64,000 nucleotides of DNA from Planctomycetota bacterium. GTDB taxonomy: Bacteria > Planctomycetota > MHYJ01 > JACQXL01. The notes below the pieces were generated by a model. It did no database searches. It was not told where the DNA came from and saw only the letters and a list, made by a program, of their open reading frames with translations. The position numbers and the translations under genes were made by a program. The stretch covers positions 152,213 to 216,212 of the forward strand of contig JACRIK010000027.1 in the NCBI GenBank assembly GCA_016235865.1. The letters run 5' to 3'. The number at the start of each line of letters is the position of its first letter. Position 1 is the first letter of the stretch. Below, piece by piece: positions 38,491-47,525 of this stretch.

Positions 38491-39444
38491 ATGGATTCTT
38501 TAACCCACACGCTTTCGGGTATAGTGGTCTCGTCCTTAGGACTCAGGCAGGAATTCCGCTGGCCCGGGTTTCTGGTCTTTACCGCGGCCACGCTGTTTCC
38601 TGATATTGACTTTATCTTCAACTTCATTGCCCGTTCCATCTACGTCCGGTTCCATCGGGGCTTTACCCATTCATTTATCTATCTGCCTGTGTTTGCCTTG
38701 TTGCTGGCTGTAATATTTTATTTCCTGTTCAAGAGCATAGGATTCAAGAATCTCTATCTTATCTGCCTGGCTGGGATAGCAATGCATCTCCTGCTGGATG
38801 TGGTCAATTCCTACGGAACGCCGGTGCTGATGCCGTTTTCCTCGGCCCAGTATTCCCTGAACCTGGATGTTATTATTGATGCCTATGTGTTGGGACCGCT
38901 ATTGCTCGGAGCGGTGGCCGTCTGGGTCTGGCCGTCATTCCAGAAACCCACGGCGTTAATCGTGCTGGCCGTTATGCTCAGCGGATTCCTGTTCAGATTC
39001 ATCCAGCAACAGCAGGCCGCGCGCCTGATAGCCAGGATAGAGTCATCGGACCGGACGGTCCTGATACCTGCGGGCATGGGCACGATATACAATCCCTTTA
39101 CCTGGCAGGCGATAATTCCTCATGACAATGGGTATAATGTTTATGCCGTCAACAGCGCCCAGGGTCAGGTGGCTGGCCCGCATTCTATTGCCCATCAGAT
39201 GGATGAGATAAATACCTTCCGGCCGAACTCCAGGGCGGTCCGGGATTTTCTTAACTGGAGCAGGTTCCCTTTCGGTCGGGTGGAGCAGACCGATGCGGGC
39301 ACAGTGGTGAAATTGGGCGACCTGCGTTTCCAGTTCGGGACCCAGGAGCGGTATATGTTGTTGGTCAGATTCAATAAGGACGGAACGCTGGTCTCAGAAA
39401 AGTTCGGGTTTAGCCACAGATTAACACAGATGGATACGGATTAG
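38491..39444 (+). CDS. YdjM-type (PF04307) membrane-bound metal-dependent hydrolase
   Basis: 317 aa. N-terminal half has four or five membrane helices with the family pattern MDSLTHTLSG, FPDIDFIF, HRGFTHS and MHLLLDVVNSYG, which supply conserved His/Asp residues for metal binding. The C-terminal 150 residues form a soluble domain. The function is not established; the family includes E. coli YdjM, an SOS-regulated membrane protein. Confidence 0.85.
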   Translation: MDSLTHTLSGIVVSSLGLRQEFRWPGFLVFTAATLFPDIDFIFNFIARSIYVRFHRGFTHSFIYLPVFALLLAVIFYFLFKSIGFKNLYLICLAGIAMHLLLDVVNSYGTPVLMPFSSAQYSLNLDVIIDAYVLGPLLLGAVAVWVWPSFQKPTALIVLAVMLSGFLFRFIQQQQAARLIARIESSDRTVLIPAGMGTIYNPFTWQAIIPHDNGYNVYAVNSAQGQVAGPHSIAHQMDEINTFRPNSRAVRDFLNWSRFPFGRVEQTDAGTVVKLGDLRFQFGTQERYMLLVRFNKDGTLVSEKFGFSHRLTQMDTD

Positions 39445-39501
39445 GGCGTGGATCGAACAGTATCTGTTATCGCCGGATTATTCTATACCTTAAGATTGGT
39501 A

Positions 39502-39529
39502 TTGACTTTCTCATTTAAGTTGATATAAT
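39502..39529 (+). promoter_or_regulatory. Promoter of the 39556 gene
   Basis: TTGACT (39502-39507), 16-bp spacer, perfect TATAAT (39524-39529). A leader of about 20 nt follows. Confidence 0.65.
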
Positions 39530-39555
39530 AAATTACATTTGAGATAAAAACATTT

Positions 39556-40542
39556 ATGCTAAAAAGCAGTTGCTTGCCTATTTGGGTGGTGGTAATCTGG
39601 CTGACATTTGTTACTTCATCATTATTTGCTGAAGCATATATTAATAACGAACAGCATAAAAAGGAAAAGCAACAGATAGAACAGTTTGTTAAAGGGAAAG
39701 ATATAAACGGGCTGATAAAAGTTGTCAAGGACGGTGAAATCAGGAGCAAAGAAATTGCCGCAAAGTGGTTAGGAGAATTTGGAGACCAATCAGCTATTCC
39801 TGTTCTTGAAGAAATGAACAAGTTCTATGCTAATTTTGAATGTTATTCGAGCGGGGAGTTTGCTGTTGCAATCTGCAAAATAAAGAATAAAGGCAGAACA
39901 AACAAGGAGAAAATAAATGCTTTAATAGAATTGGCTAAGAGTAAAACAGGTTCGATTTCTTCTGCAGCTGCCATTGAAATATCTCGGTTCCAAGATCCTG
40001 TGGTATTGTCTGCACTTCCGGAGTTGCGTAAACTAGATGGCTATGGGGCAGTTCAAGCTGTGATTAAACTTGAATCATTTAATCTAACCCGGGAAGAAAA
40101 GATGCCTAAGTATATCCAGATATTAAAGGAGCATAAAACTCCAATGCTGGCAGAAGGAGCTGAAAATCTTTTAATAGAAATCGGAGAACCCGCAATCTCA
40201 AATACCATTGAATTATTAATCGGTCTTGATGCCGGTCATACCGAAATGTTACGTGAGTCATTCAGCATAACGGCAACGGTTATGACAAGATGTATTAGGA
40301 TTTTAGAAAAAATAAGTAATAATAAGTGTATCTTAGCAATCGGGGAAAGAGTATACGACCATAATCTATACGTAAAATCTTATGCAATAATAGCCTTGCA
40401 GCGGATTACAGGAGAAAACTTTGGTTTCGACTATGACGACCTTAGAATGGGAGAAGATAAGTTTCAGAAAGCATTGCAAGGCATTGCGAAAGCGCAAGAA
40501 TGGTGGAGCAAGAACAAATATCGTTTTGAGGAAAAGAAATAA
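39556..40542 (+). CDS. Exported HEAT-like repeat protein, unknown
   Basis: 328 aa. Signal peptide (about 1-25) and alpha-helical repeats (about 45-300), of which several read as HEAT units (KEIAAKWLGEFGDQSAIPVLEE; SYAIIALQRITGENFG). AT-rich relative to neighbours. No catalytic residues recognised. It has its own promoter. Confidence 0.7.
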   Translation: MLKSSCLPIWVVVIWLTFVTSSLFAEAYINNEQHKKEKQQIEQFVKGKDINGLIKVVKDGEIRSKEIAAKWLGEFGDQSAIPVLEEMNKFYANFECYSSGEFAVAICKIKNKGRTNKEKINALIELAKSKTGSISSAAAIEISRFQDPVVLSALPELRKLDGYGAVQAVIKLESFNLTREEKMPKYIQILKEHKTPMLAEGAENLLIEIGEPAISNTIELLIGLDAGHTEMLRESFSITATVMTRCIRILEKISNNKCILAIGERVYDHNLYVKSYAIIALQRITGENFGFDYDDLRMGEDKFQKALQGIAKAQEWWSKNKYRFEEKK

Positions 40543-40640
40543 CTAAGAAATCAACCTTGATTTTCTTGTTGTGTCAATCTGTGTATATCTGTGGAATCTG
40601 TGGTTCCAAACGGTAATCTTATTATAGAAAGGATATGATA

Positions 40641-41123
40641 ATGCAAGTTTTGGTATTATATCATTCCCGGAGCGGGAACACCAAGAAACTGGCCGAGGAG
40701 ATTGCCCGCGGGGTGGAGGAGGCAGGCGAGGTCAAGGCGCTGCTCAAGTCCGCGGCTGAAGTGACCAAGGACGATTTCCTGGCCTGCGAAGGCATTATTG
40801 CGGGTTCCCCGGTCTATTTCGGGACCATGGCCGCCGAATTAAAGGCGGTGTTTGACAAGTTCGTCAGTGTCCGCAAGAAGATGGAGAACAAGGTCGGCGC
40901 GGCATTTGCCACCTCGGCCGATGCCTCAGGCGGCAAGGAGACTACTCTGATGTCCATTATCCAGGCCATGCTCATATACGGGATGGTCATTGCCGGCGAC
41001 CCGCTCGATGCCACGGGCCATTACGGTGCCTCGTGCGTCGGCGCGCCGGATGAAAAGGCATTATCCAACGCCCGGAAATTGGGCAAGCGCGTGGCGATGT
41101 TAGCGAGGAAACTGAGGGGATGA
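40641..41123 (+). CDS. Flavodoxin-fold NAD(P)H:quinone oxidoreductase (WrbA-like)
   Basis: 160 aa from ATG 40641 (GAAAGG 8 nt upstream; the ATG at 40635 is too close to it). FMN phosphate loop YHSRSGNTKKLAEEIARG, SPVYFGTMAAELKAVFDKF and the GHYGASCVGAPDEKA region are typical of WrbA/flavodoxin. It probably carries out two-electron quinone reduction or electron transfer in the cytoplasm. Confidence 0.9.
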   Translation: MQVLVLYHSRSGNTKKLAEEIARGVEEAGEVKALLKSAAEVTKDDFLACEGIIAGSPVYFGTMAAELKAVFDKFVSVRKKMENKVGAAFATSADASGGKETTLMSIIQAMLIYGMVIAGDPLDATGHYGASCVGAPDEKALSNARKLGKRVAMLARKLRG

Positions 41124-41162
41124 TAGAATGCCAGGTATAAATCAGAAAATACCAGAAACTAC

Positions 41163-41191
41163 TTGAAATCCATTGAGGGAATGAGTATATA
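41163..41191 (+). promoter_or_regulatory. Candidate promoter of the propeller lipoprotein
   Basis: TTGAAA (41163-41168), 17-bp spacer, TATATA (41186-41191), 9 nt before the ATG at 41201, without a clear SD. Confidence 0.45.
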
Positions 41192-41200
41192 TATAACTGT

Positions 41201-43372
41201 ATGACAAAGATGAAATCTAGCTCAATTGGACTGATGGTCTTATTTCTGGCATATACGCTGTCCAGCGGTTGTGGCGGTTCGTCGGACAGCGGCAGTAGCG
41301 CTCCAGTAAACCGCGTCCCGATTCTGAACTCTATCGGCGATAAATCCATAGATGAAGGTCAGATACTGACCTTCACCATCAGTGCTACTGACCCGGATTC
41401 AGACACCATTATCTATTCAGCTACCGGATTGCCCACCAGTGCTGATTTCTATCCTATTACCCGGACTTTCAGCTGGATTCCGTCATACAGCCAGGCTGGC
41501 ACGCATACCGGTATCACCTTCATTGCCACTGACCCTGGCGCTCTTTATGATGAAGAAACTATCACCATCACCGTGGTCAATGTTCCGCGTGCAGTAGATG
41601 ACTATGTCTGGGTAGCAAATGATATTTCTCAGAATATAACTCATATTCTAAAATCAAGTCCTGTAATCTCGACCACGATTTCTGTAGTAGGAACTAGACC
41701 TCAAGGAGTTGCAGTAGACGAAACCTATTGCTGGATAGCTAATAGTACTAATAATGTTACTCGTATCAATAAATCAGATACGGCTATTTCGACTACGATT
41801 GAGTTGGGAGTCACTCCCAGTAGTATAGCCGTAGATGATGCTTACTGCTGGGTGGCAGCTTCAGATGACGTCGTCCGGATTTTAAAATCAAACTTAGCCA
41901 TTTCGTCCACAATTGCAGTAGGAAATCACCTCCAAGGGATTACGGTAGACGGGACATATGTCTGGGTAACAAGGGATTCTGCTGATACGGTTATTCGTAT
42001 ACTTAAATCAGATCCGGCTATTTCGACTACAATTACGGTCGCGGGGGCTAAACCTATGGGAGTCGCGGTAGATGAAAACTATTGCTGGGTAGCAAATTAT
42101 GATTTGAATAGTGTTACCAGAATATTAAAATTAGATCCGTCTATCTCGACAACTATAACGGTAGGAAATAGGCCTTTTGGAGTCGCTGTAGATGATACCT
42201 ATGTTTGGGTAACAAATTATGGTGCAGGTACAGGTAATACTGTTACGCGAATCCAGAAATCAGACACTGCTATAACAACCACGGTTGTAGTAGGATATTG
42301 TCCTCAAGGAATTTCTGTAGATGATACCTATTGCTGGGTAGCAAATTATAATAGCGCTGGCACTGTTACACGTATACAGAAATCAAATTTAATTACGACT
42401 ACAGCCATGGTGGGAAGTTGGCCAATTTCACTGGGTGACATGACTGGTTATGCCTATGATAATTATTCAATGAGAATGATGAATAATTATCTTTGGGTGG
42501 CAAATTATTATTCTTCTGTTACCTGCATAACGAAGTCTACTTCGGCCACGACCAATATTGCGGTCGGAACTAACCCCGAAGGAGTTGCAGTGGATAAGAC
42601 CTATGTTTGGGTGACAAATGTTGGCTCTAATAATGTCACCCGAATCAATAAATCAGATCTCACCACGACCACGATTGCCGTGGAAAATCGCCCCGAAGGA
42701 GTTGCAGTAGATGAGACATATTGCTGGGTGGCGAATGTGAGTTCTAATAATATCACCCGAATCAATAAATCAGACCTCACCACGACCACGATTGCCGTGG
42801 GAACTGCCCCTGCTGGAGTTGCGGTAGATAACACCTATGTCTGGGTGGCAATTAGGGGGTCTGCTGCGATAGATGGGACCGATAGTGAACCAGCTAATGT
42901 TACCCGTATCCTTAAATCAGATACCGCCATCACGACCACAATTGTTGTGGGAACAGGTCCCTATGGAGTTGCTGTAGATGGAACCTATGTCTGGGTGGCA
43001 AATGTACTTTCTGATAATGTCACCCGTATCAGGAAATCGGACTTAACCACGACCAATATTGCGGTGGGAACTGACCCAATTGGAGTTGCGGTAGATGAGA
43101 TATATGCTTGGGTGACAAATTACAATTCTCATAATGTTACCCGCATCCTAAAATCAAATCCGGTAAGTATGACCACGATTGCGGTGGGAGTACACCCTTG
43201 TGGAGTCGCAGTAGATGAAGTATATTGTTGGGTGACAAATGTGGATTCTGATAATGTTACCCGTATTAGGAAGTCGGACTTAATCACAACCGCGATTGTT
43301 GTGGGAAGCGCTCCCTATTCGCGGGGCGATATGACTGGCTATGCCTATGACCATTACGCAAAAGAACCATAA
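41201..43372 (+). CDS. Lipoprotein with Ig-like domain and two seven-bladed beta-propellers
   Basis: 723 aa. Lipobox SSGC followed by a Gly/Ser linker, then one Ig/cadherin-like domain (about 38-128; DEGQILTFTISATDPDSD). Fourteen copies of a repeat of about 40 residues follow: VDxTYxWVAN...NVTRIxKSD...TTIxVGxxPxGVA. The seventh and fourteenth copies both end with GDMTGYAYD, so the repeats divide into 7 + 7, as expected for two seven-bladed propellers. It is probably exposed on the cell surface and binds a ligand or forms part of the envelope. Copies 9 and 10 are nearly identical in DNA, showing recent repeat duplication. Confidence 0.85.
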   Translation: MTKMKSSSIGLMVLFLAYTLSSGCGGSSDSGSSAPVNRVPILNSIGDKSIDEGQILTFTISATDPDSDTIIYSATGLPTSADFYPITRTFSWIPSYSQAGTHTGITFIATDPGALYDEETITITVVNVPRAVDDYVWVANDISQNITHILKSSPVISTTISVVGTRPQGVAVDETYCWIANSTNNVTRINKSDTAISTTIELGVTPSSIAVDDAYCWVAASDDVVRILKSNLAISSTIAVGNHLQGITVDGTYVWVTRDSADTVIRILKSDPAISTTITVAGAKPMGVAVDENYCWVANYDLNSVTRILKLDPSISTTITVGNRPFGVAVDDTYVWVTNYGAGTGNTVTRIQKSDTAITTTVVVGYCPQGISVDDTYCWVANYNSAGTVTRIQKSNLITTTAMVGSWPISLGDMTGYAYDNYSMRMMNNYLWVANYYSSVTCITKSTSATTNIAVGTNPEGVAVDKTYVWVTNVGSNNVTRINKSDLTTTTIAVENRPEGVAVDETYCWVANVSSNNITRINKSDLTTTTIAVGTAPAGVAVDNTYVWVAIRGSAAIDGTDSEPANVTRILKSDTAITTTIVVGTGPYGVAVDGTYVWVANVLSDNVTRIRKSDLTTTNIAVGTDPIGVAVDEIYAWVTNYNSHNVTRILKSNPVSMTTIAVGVHPCGVAVDEVYCWVTNVDSDNVTRIRKSDLITTAIVVGSAPYSRGDMTGYAYDHYAKEP

Positions 43373-44009
43373 ATCACTTGGGGATAGCATACCTAATTCT
43401 ATTTAATTTCTGCCCTGATATTTCAAAACCCCCGCCACTGCCTCTACCGTCCGGGGCTACCGGATACATAGCCGGAATAGACCATCCTTCCGGCGCATGG
43501 GTATCGGATGCCAGACCTCCGGATTCCAGAGTTATAGCCGACATATCCCGGATACCGGTACGCCGGTCGGGACTTCTCCTGTCCGGACACCCGGCTTGAC
43601 CATACGCCAGCCGGTAAATACCGGTCCTACGGCTATTACTTATCCCGGCGCCGGCTATCACGATTACCGGACATATCCGGCAGATACCGGTACGCCATAC
43701 CCCTGACTTGCCTATAACGGCTACTGCCTTTCAATCAGGCATAGGGTATGATTCCAATATGCCGACATACTATATCCGGGCAATCTCTATATAGTATCAG
43801 GGTGTTCTCTACTGAATAGGGAATGACGGGCTATTGCCTGTAAGGCGCATAGATACCGGATATGCTAACGGCGTTTACTATACATTATAAGATGGCCTAT
43901 GGAAGCATAACCGGCCCGACCTGGCCGGGCAGAAGGCGATACAGGGGGGTGGTATAGGGGGTTGATGATTTTTGCGGTATCCCTATAAAAGATAAGGAGT
44001 TGGGTTAAT
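43373..44009. other. 637-bp spacer rich in CCGG motifs
   Basis: No convincing gene. Between 43390 and 43700 the core CCGG and variants such as TACCGGATA, ACATATCC and GATACCGGTACGCC recur many times, the last identical at 43551 and 43683. The right half (43740-44009) is AT-richer with TATATAGTAT-like stretches. It separates the propeller gene from the accessory island. Confidence 0.6.
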
Positions 44010-45011
44010 TTACATTGTGGAAAACGCTTCCTTAATAATAGAATTAGCAATTTGCTCAAATGCCATACCACCATGAAATAATTGCGAGGGATTAGAATCT
44101 CTTAATAGAGAACGCAATGCTATTAACCTTAAATAAGCGGGGGGATGCATATTATATAAACGAGGTTTCGCATAATATTTTTCGTAGAAGGTGTCTAGCA
44201 TATGCTGTACGATAAAAACTAATTCTATGGCGGTATAGCTCAATATCTTCCGCAAATCTTCTTTTATAACCTCAAGCAATAATTGCATGCCAATTATGTC
44301 TGCGGCGATTTCTTCACCCCACTGCACTATTACATCAATCACGTTGTTATTAGTTAACGCTGGAATATCAGAAGAAATACGTCTCATCATTTCCAAGCCA
44401 ACATTTAGTTCATTAATGTTTTGTGACGATGTTTTAATTATAATATGGCCAAACTCATGAGCTACTGCAAAGTGTTCAGCATTATGTAGAAGTCCTCCAC
44501 CTATTTTTATCTGATTGTTACTGAGGTCCATAAAATAGAATCCTCTTTGTTTCTCTAAAGCATTGTCCCAATATGCTTTCATTAGATTGTTAGCCACAGA
44601 AACTTGCTTCTCAAATGAAATGCTTGATCGTTCTAATACTTTTTTAACTCGACCACTCGCCTCTATTTCTGCAACACCAGCACCACTGACAAACAGCTTA
44701 ACCATGTGATGTAAAAACATCATCAATCCAGAATTAATTTCTATTCTAAATGTTTTCCAGTTATCTGACGAATACGCATGCCCATTAACTTCTGTATTCT
44801 TAATAACACTTACCTTCTTTATGCGGCTTTTTAGTTCATCCGTTTTTATGCCGATTTTTACGGCAGCAGGCGGTATTAATTGTTCTGCCATAGTTATTAT
44901 AGCATTACGAAGCAATGCCTCTGAGCCTTCTTGAGTAAAATCCATATCTATATGATACCTTAATGCTCTTCGCTTTAAATCTTCAAGATGTAAATTATAG
45001 GAATCTTGCAT
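44010..45011 (-). CDS. Zincin-type metallopeptidase-like protein (HEFGH)
   Basis: 333 aa. AVAHEFGHIII places His185, Glu186 and His189 in a classical HExxH zinc motif, and EEIAAD about 45 residues later (233-238) supplies a plausible third ligand, as in gluzincins. No signal peptide or membrane helix, so it is cytoplasmic. The family is not recognised. It is last of four AT-rich genes (FRG, HEPN-like, HNH, this) with short gaps. It could be a regulatory or effector protease of the cassette. Confidence 0.7.
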   Translation of the reverse strand: MQDSYNLHLEDLKRRALRYHIDMDFTQEGSEALLRNAIITMAEQLIPPAAVKIGIKTDELKSRIKKVSVIKNTEVNGHAYSSDNWKTFRIEINSGLMMFLHHMVKLFVSGAGVAEIEASGRVKKVLERSSISFEKQVSVANNLMKAYWDNALEKQRGFYFMDLSNNQIKIGGGLLHNAEHFAVAHEFGHIIIKTSSQNINELNVGLEMMRRISSDIPALTNNNVIDVIVQWGEEIAADIIGMQLLLEVIKEDLRKILSYTAIELVFIVQHMLDTFYEKYYAKPRLYNMHPPAYLRLIALRSLLRDSNPSQLFHGGMAFEQIANSIIKEAFSTM

Positions 45012-45058
45012 AATATATGTTATGAATTCTAATCAATCGTGAACTGAAAGCTAAATGC

Positions 45059-45958
45059 CTACAAATCTGAATACCAAGTTTTACATTCTTTTATAATTTT
45101 CTTGCCTTCAATAAATAGTTTTGAATCCCTTTCAATATCGCAACTCTCTTCGCATGCTGTAAAATGCTGCAATATTTCTTTTTCCAATTCATCTAACTTA
45201 TTAATCTGTGCATACCTTAGAATCCTGGCAAGTAAATCAGCTCCCTTCTTAACAATCTTAATTTCTCTAAAATATTTAGATGCATCATATAGAATATTAA
45301 AACCAATCTCACCTGCCGTTTTTATAAGTTCAATATCTTTCTTGGTTATTTTATGACTTGCCGGCCCTCTAAGACTGTAGAGAGGTATTGAATTATACAC
45401 CACATTAGTTGCAGCCCGTATGAGGTCAATTGTTGTTCCAAATCTTACATAATCGGTCGCCTCGTATACGGCGGATAATACTTCCCGTCGAACCTCATAT
45501 CCAAACTCTCTACCATAAGAATTGAGTTTAATTAATAATTTCTCAATCTCTTTCCAGTCGTCACGAACAATCTCAATTTCATAACGAATGCGCATAACAT
45601 CATGTTGCGCCAATGTAGAGAGCATACCAAAATTTTTACTTTTAGAGCGTGATTCTATTATATCGTCTTGTTTTTCCCTTATAGGTGTTCGCTCTGCTAC
45701 TTGCCTATACCACTCATCGCGATACTTTCTTATTAATTTTGGGCTATATGCCTTACTTGTTCCACCGGTCTTATGGGTTTTATCCTGACAATTAGGGCAG
45801 AGCGGAGCAAGATTATCAGGATTATTATTAGAAGGATTCCCGTCAATATGATGCATCGAAGGATTACTGTCAGGGCTTTTACAAACACAGCATTTACGGT
45901 CGGCCCGGAAGATAATATCCGCAGAAACTTTATCAGAAATTTTTGGTCTCTTTTTCAC
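45059..45958 (-). CDS. HNH endonuclease with unknown C-terminal domain
   Basis: 299 aa, GTG start with SD TAGGAG. N-terminal HNH domain (about 15-65): Cys23/Cys26, HHIDGNPSNNN with the catalytic His pair at 36-37, Cys54/Cys57 and His62, all residues expected for a metal-dependent nuclease. Residues 95-299 are alpha-helical and unlike anything I recognise. It is a DNA-cutting candidate effector inside the AT-rich island. Confidence 0.85.
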   Translation of the reverse strand: MKKRPKISDKVSADIIFRADRKCCVCKSPDSNPSMHHIDGNPSNNNPDNLAPLCPNCQDKTHKTGGTSKAYSPKLIRKYRDEWYRQVAERTPIREKQDDIIESRSKSKNFGMLSTLAQHDVMRIRYEIEIVRDDWKEIEKLLIKLNSYGREFGYEVRREVLSAVYEATDYVRFGTTIDLIRAATNVVYNSIPLYSLRGPASHKITKKDIELIKTAGEIGFNILYDASKYFREIKIVKKGADLLARILRYAQINKLDELEKEILQHFTACEESCDIERDSKLFIEGKKIIKECKTWYSDL

Positions 45959-45995
45959 TCTTTTCTCCTATTTAGGAAAGTAATTTGACATTAGA

Positions 45996-46529
45996 TTATG
46001 CTTTGACCACGATTGATGGCTCGTCATAAACAATCTTGCTCCAATTTGATTCAAATAGCTCTTTCAAATCCTTATTTAATTCAACATCCTTAATAAACTT
46101 GTCGAGGCCATTTGCAATAGCACAATAAACTTTATCAATAGAATAAAACTTTGAGTTCTTAAGGGAATTACTTGGTGGCGTAGCAGGTTCTTTATATGGA
46201 ATCAGCCGAACGACCCATCCTTCCCTTACTTTATCGGAATCCAGAGCCGTCATATGTAAAAGTGCGTTTCTATGCTCCCATAATTCATCAACGGTAACTC
46301 CTGTTGCAGAAAGGTTAACATATTTATTCAGCCATTGTTTAAACTCGTTTCCTCGGTTATTCCCTGTTTCAAGAAAAGCCATAGTATCAACTGCACTTAA
46401 GAGAAGTTTCATTGAAGAAACATATAGCCCCATATCAAGAGTATTGCAAGCACCCTGCATTAATGCCTTGTATACTTTTAAGCCCAAATCAGATTCTGTA
46501 ATATCGGGATTAATTTTTATTTGCTGCAT
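45996..46529 (-). CDS. HEPN-like protein (RNALLH motif)
   Basis: 177 aa, all alpha. DELWEHRNALLHM gives Arg87-x4-His92, the Rx4-6H motif of HEPN ribonucleases, preceded by a helical bundle. The match is based on one motif, the helical character and size. It lies 12 nt after the FRG gene and 37 nt before the HNH gene. Many HEPN proteins are toxin or abortive-infection RNases, and the context fits that. Confidence 0.55.
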   Translation of the reverse strand: MQQIKINPDITESDLGLKVYKALMQGACNTLDMGLYVSSMKLLLSAVDTMAFLETGNNRGNEFKQWLNKYVNLSATGVTVDELWEHRNALLHMTALDSDKVREGWVVRLIPYKEPATPPSNSLKNSKFYSIDKVYCAIANGLDKFIKDVELNKDLKELFESNWSKIVYDEPSIVVKA

Positions 46530-46541
46530 ACAATGAATTTA

Positions 46542-47474
46542 TTACTTTAGTTCATCAAATCTATGATGATAGACATTTAGCGACCGAGCAAAACCGTCAA
46601 GGCCTGGGAACAATGAATCTGCTGATACGTTCATTCCCAAAAGCTCCCGGAGCCATTTCCGGCGTTCCTTACCTTTAGCCACTATATGAAACCTCCAGAT
46701 ATTCTTTTCGTTATCGTTTTTGTATTTATAACCATTATTGAATCCTGGCATACTTATAAGATTGGCAATAAATGTATTAGTAAGACTACCTAAAGACATA
46801 AACAAACCCTTTTGCACTGCCAACCGCTGGTTAAGATTAAATGGGGTGGAGGGAAAAATAAATCTTATAGACTGTTTATACAACCAATTACTGACTTTCT
46901 GTTTTTCCTTAGCTGTGGGAGCCTTGAGCATAAAATGTCTCACCATTTCTTTATCTTCTTTATTCATATTTTTATATTTAGAATACCTCTCGACTACTTT
47001 CATTCCCGCACCTTGCAGCCATCGAAGGTCTAACGCCCATACAACGGCGTGCTTACCATTTGAGGCCTCTCGTTCTAATGCATTATAAAGCGCAACATAT
47101 GGTGAATATGTCCAATCAAGTAAGCGTGTTGCAGCGCCATAATGCTGCATAATAGCAAACCATTCAAGATTATCACTAGGTTGGGGCACATGTGTCTCGT
47201 AGTGATAAAAACGCCTTTTAAATTCACGTAGAAGAATTTTCTCTACTTGACGATAATGCTCTGGTTCTATACCCAAAGATACGCATAACCGTTCTAATGT
47301 CGTAGCCAGTGGCCAATCTTGAGTTTGACCACGGAAGACCCACTTTCGGCTCAACGGATACGAGGTTTTTGTCCTATCGGTTAAATCATTGGGCGTCTTA
47401 ATAGTTAACGGTTCGATACTATCTATTTTTTCTTGTTCATTAAATACCTTCATATCAGAATGATATCCTTTCAT
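46542..47474 (-). CDS. FRG-domain protein
   Basis: 310 aa. FRG domain (about 45-150) with WVFRGQ at 45-50, and MQHYGAATRLLDWTYSPYVAL (109-129), the two defining segments. FRG proteins are widespread in defence islands and their biochemical activity is not settled. A second possible start at residue 7 exists; neither has a clear SD. It is the first gene of the four-gene minus-strand unit, with a perfect palindrome 32-51 bp upstream. Confidence 0.85.
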   Translation of the reverse strand: MKGYHSDMKVFNEQEKIDSIEPLTIKTPNDLTDRTKTSYPLSRKWVFRGQTQDWPLATTLERLCVSLGIEPEHYRQVEKILLREFKRRFYHYETHVPQPSDNLEWFAIMQHYGAATRLLDWTYSPYVALYNALEREASNGKHAVVWALDLRWLQGAGMKVVERYSKYKNMNKEDKEMVRHFMLKAPTAKEKQKVSNWLYKQSIRFIFPSTPFNLNQRLAVQKGLFMSLGSLTNTFIANLISMPGFNNGYKYKNDNEKNIWRFHIVAKGKERRKWLRELLGMNVSADSLFPGLDGFARSLNVYHHRFDELK

Positions 47475-47492
47475 ATTCTGAAGCTGTTAGGG

Positions 47493-47498
47493 TTTATA
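47493..47498 (-). promoter_or_regulatory. Candidate -10 box of the FRG operon
   Basis: Minus strand TATAAA (47498-47493) with no good -35 partner; the palindromic site lies just upstream, where a -35 element or activator would bind. Confidence 0.3.
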
Positions 47499-47505
47499 GT
47501 CAAAT

Positions 47506-47525
47506 ATTTGTATCTCTATACAAAT
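47506..47525. promoter_or_regulatory. Perfect 20-bp palindrome, candidate operator of the FRG operon
   Basis: ATTTGTAT-CTCT-ATACAAAT, 8-bp arms without mismatch. It sits at the FRG operon promoter and touches the stop codon of the upstream TPR gene. Dimeric repressors of mobile cassettes use sites of this form, but no repressor gene is in the cassette itself. Confidence 0.5.

Noticed and set aside
43378-43706. Overlapping small ORFs in the CCGG-rich spacer
   Set aside because: Their translations reflect the DNA repeats; no start signals or domain character.
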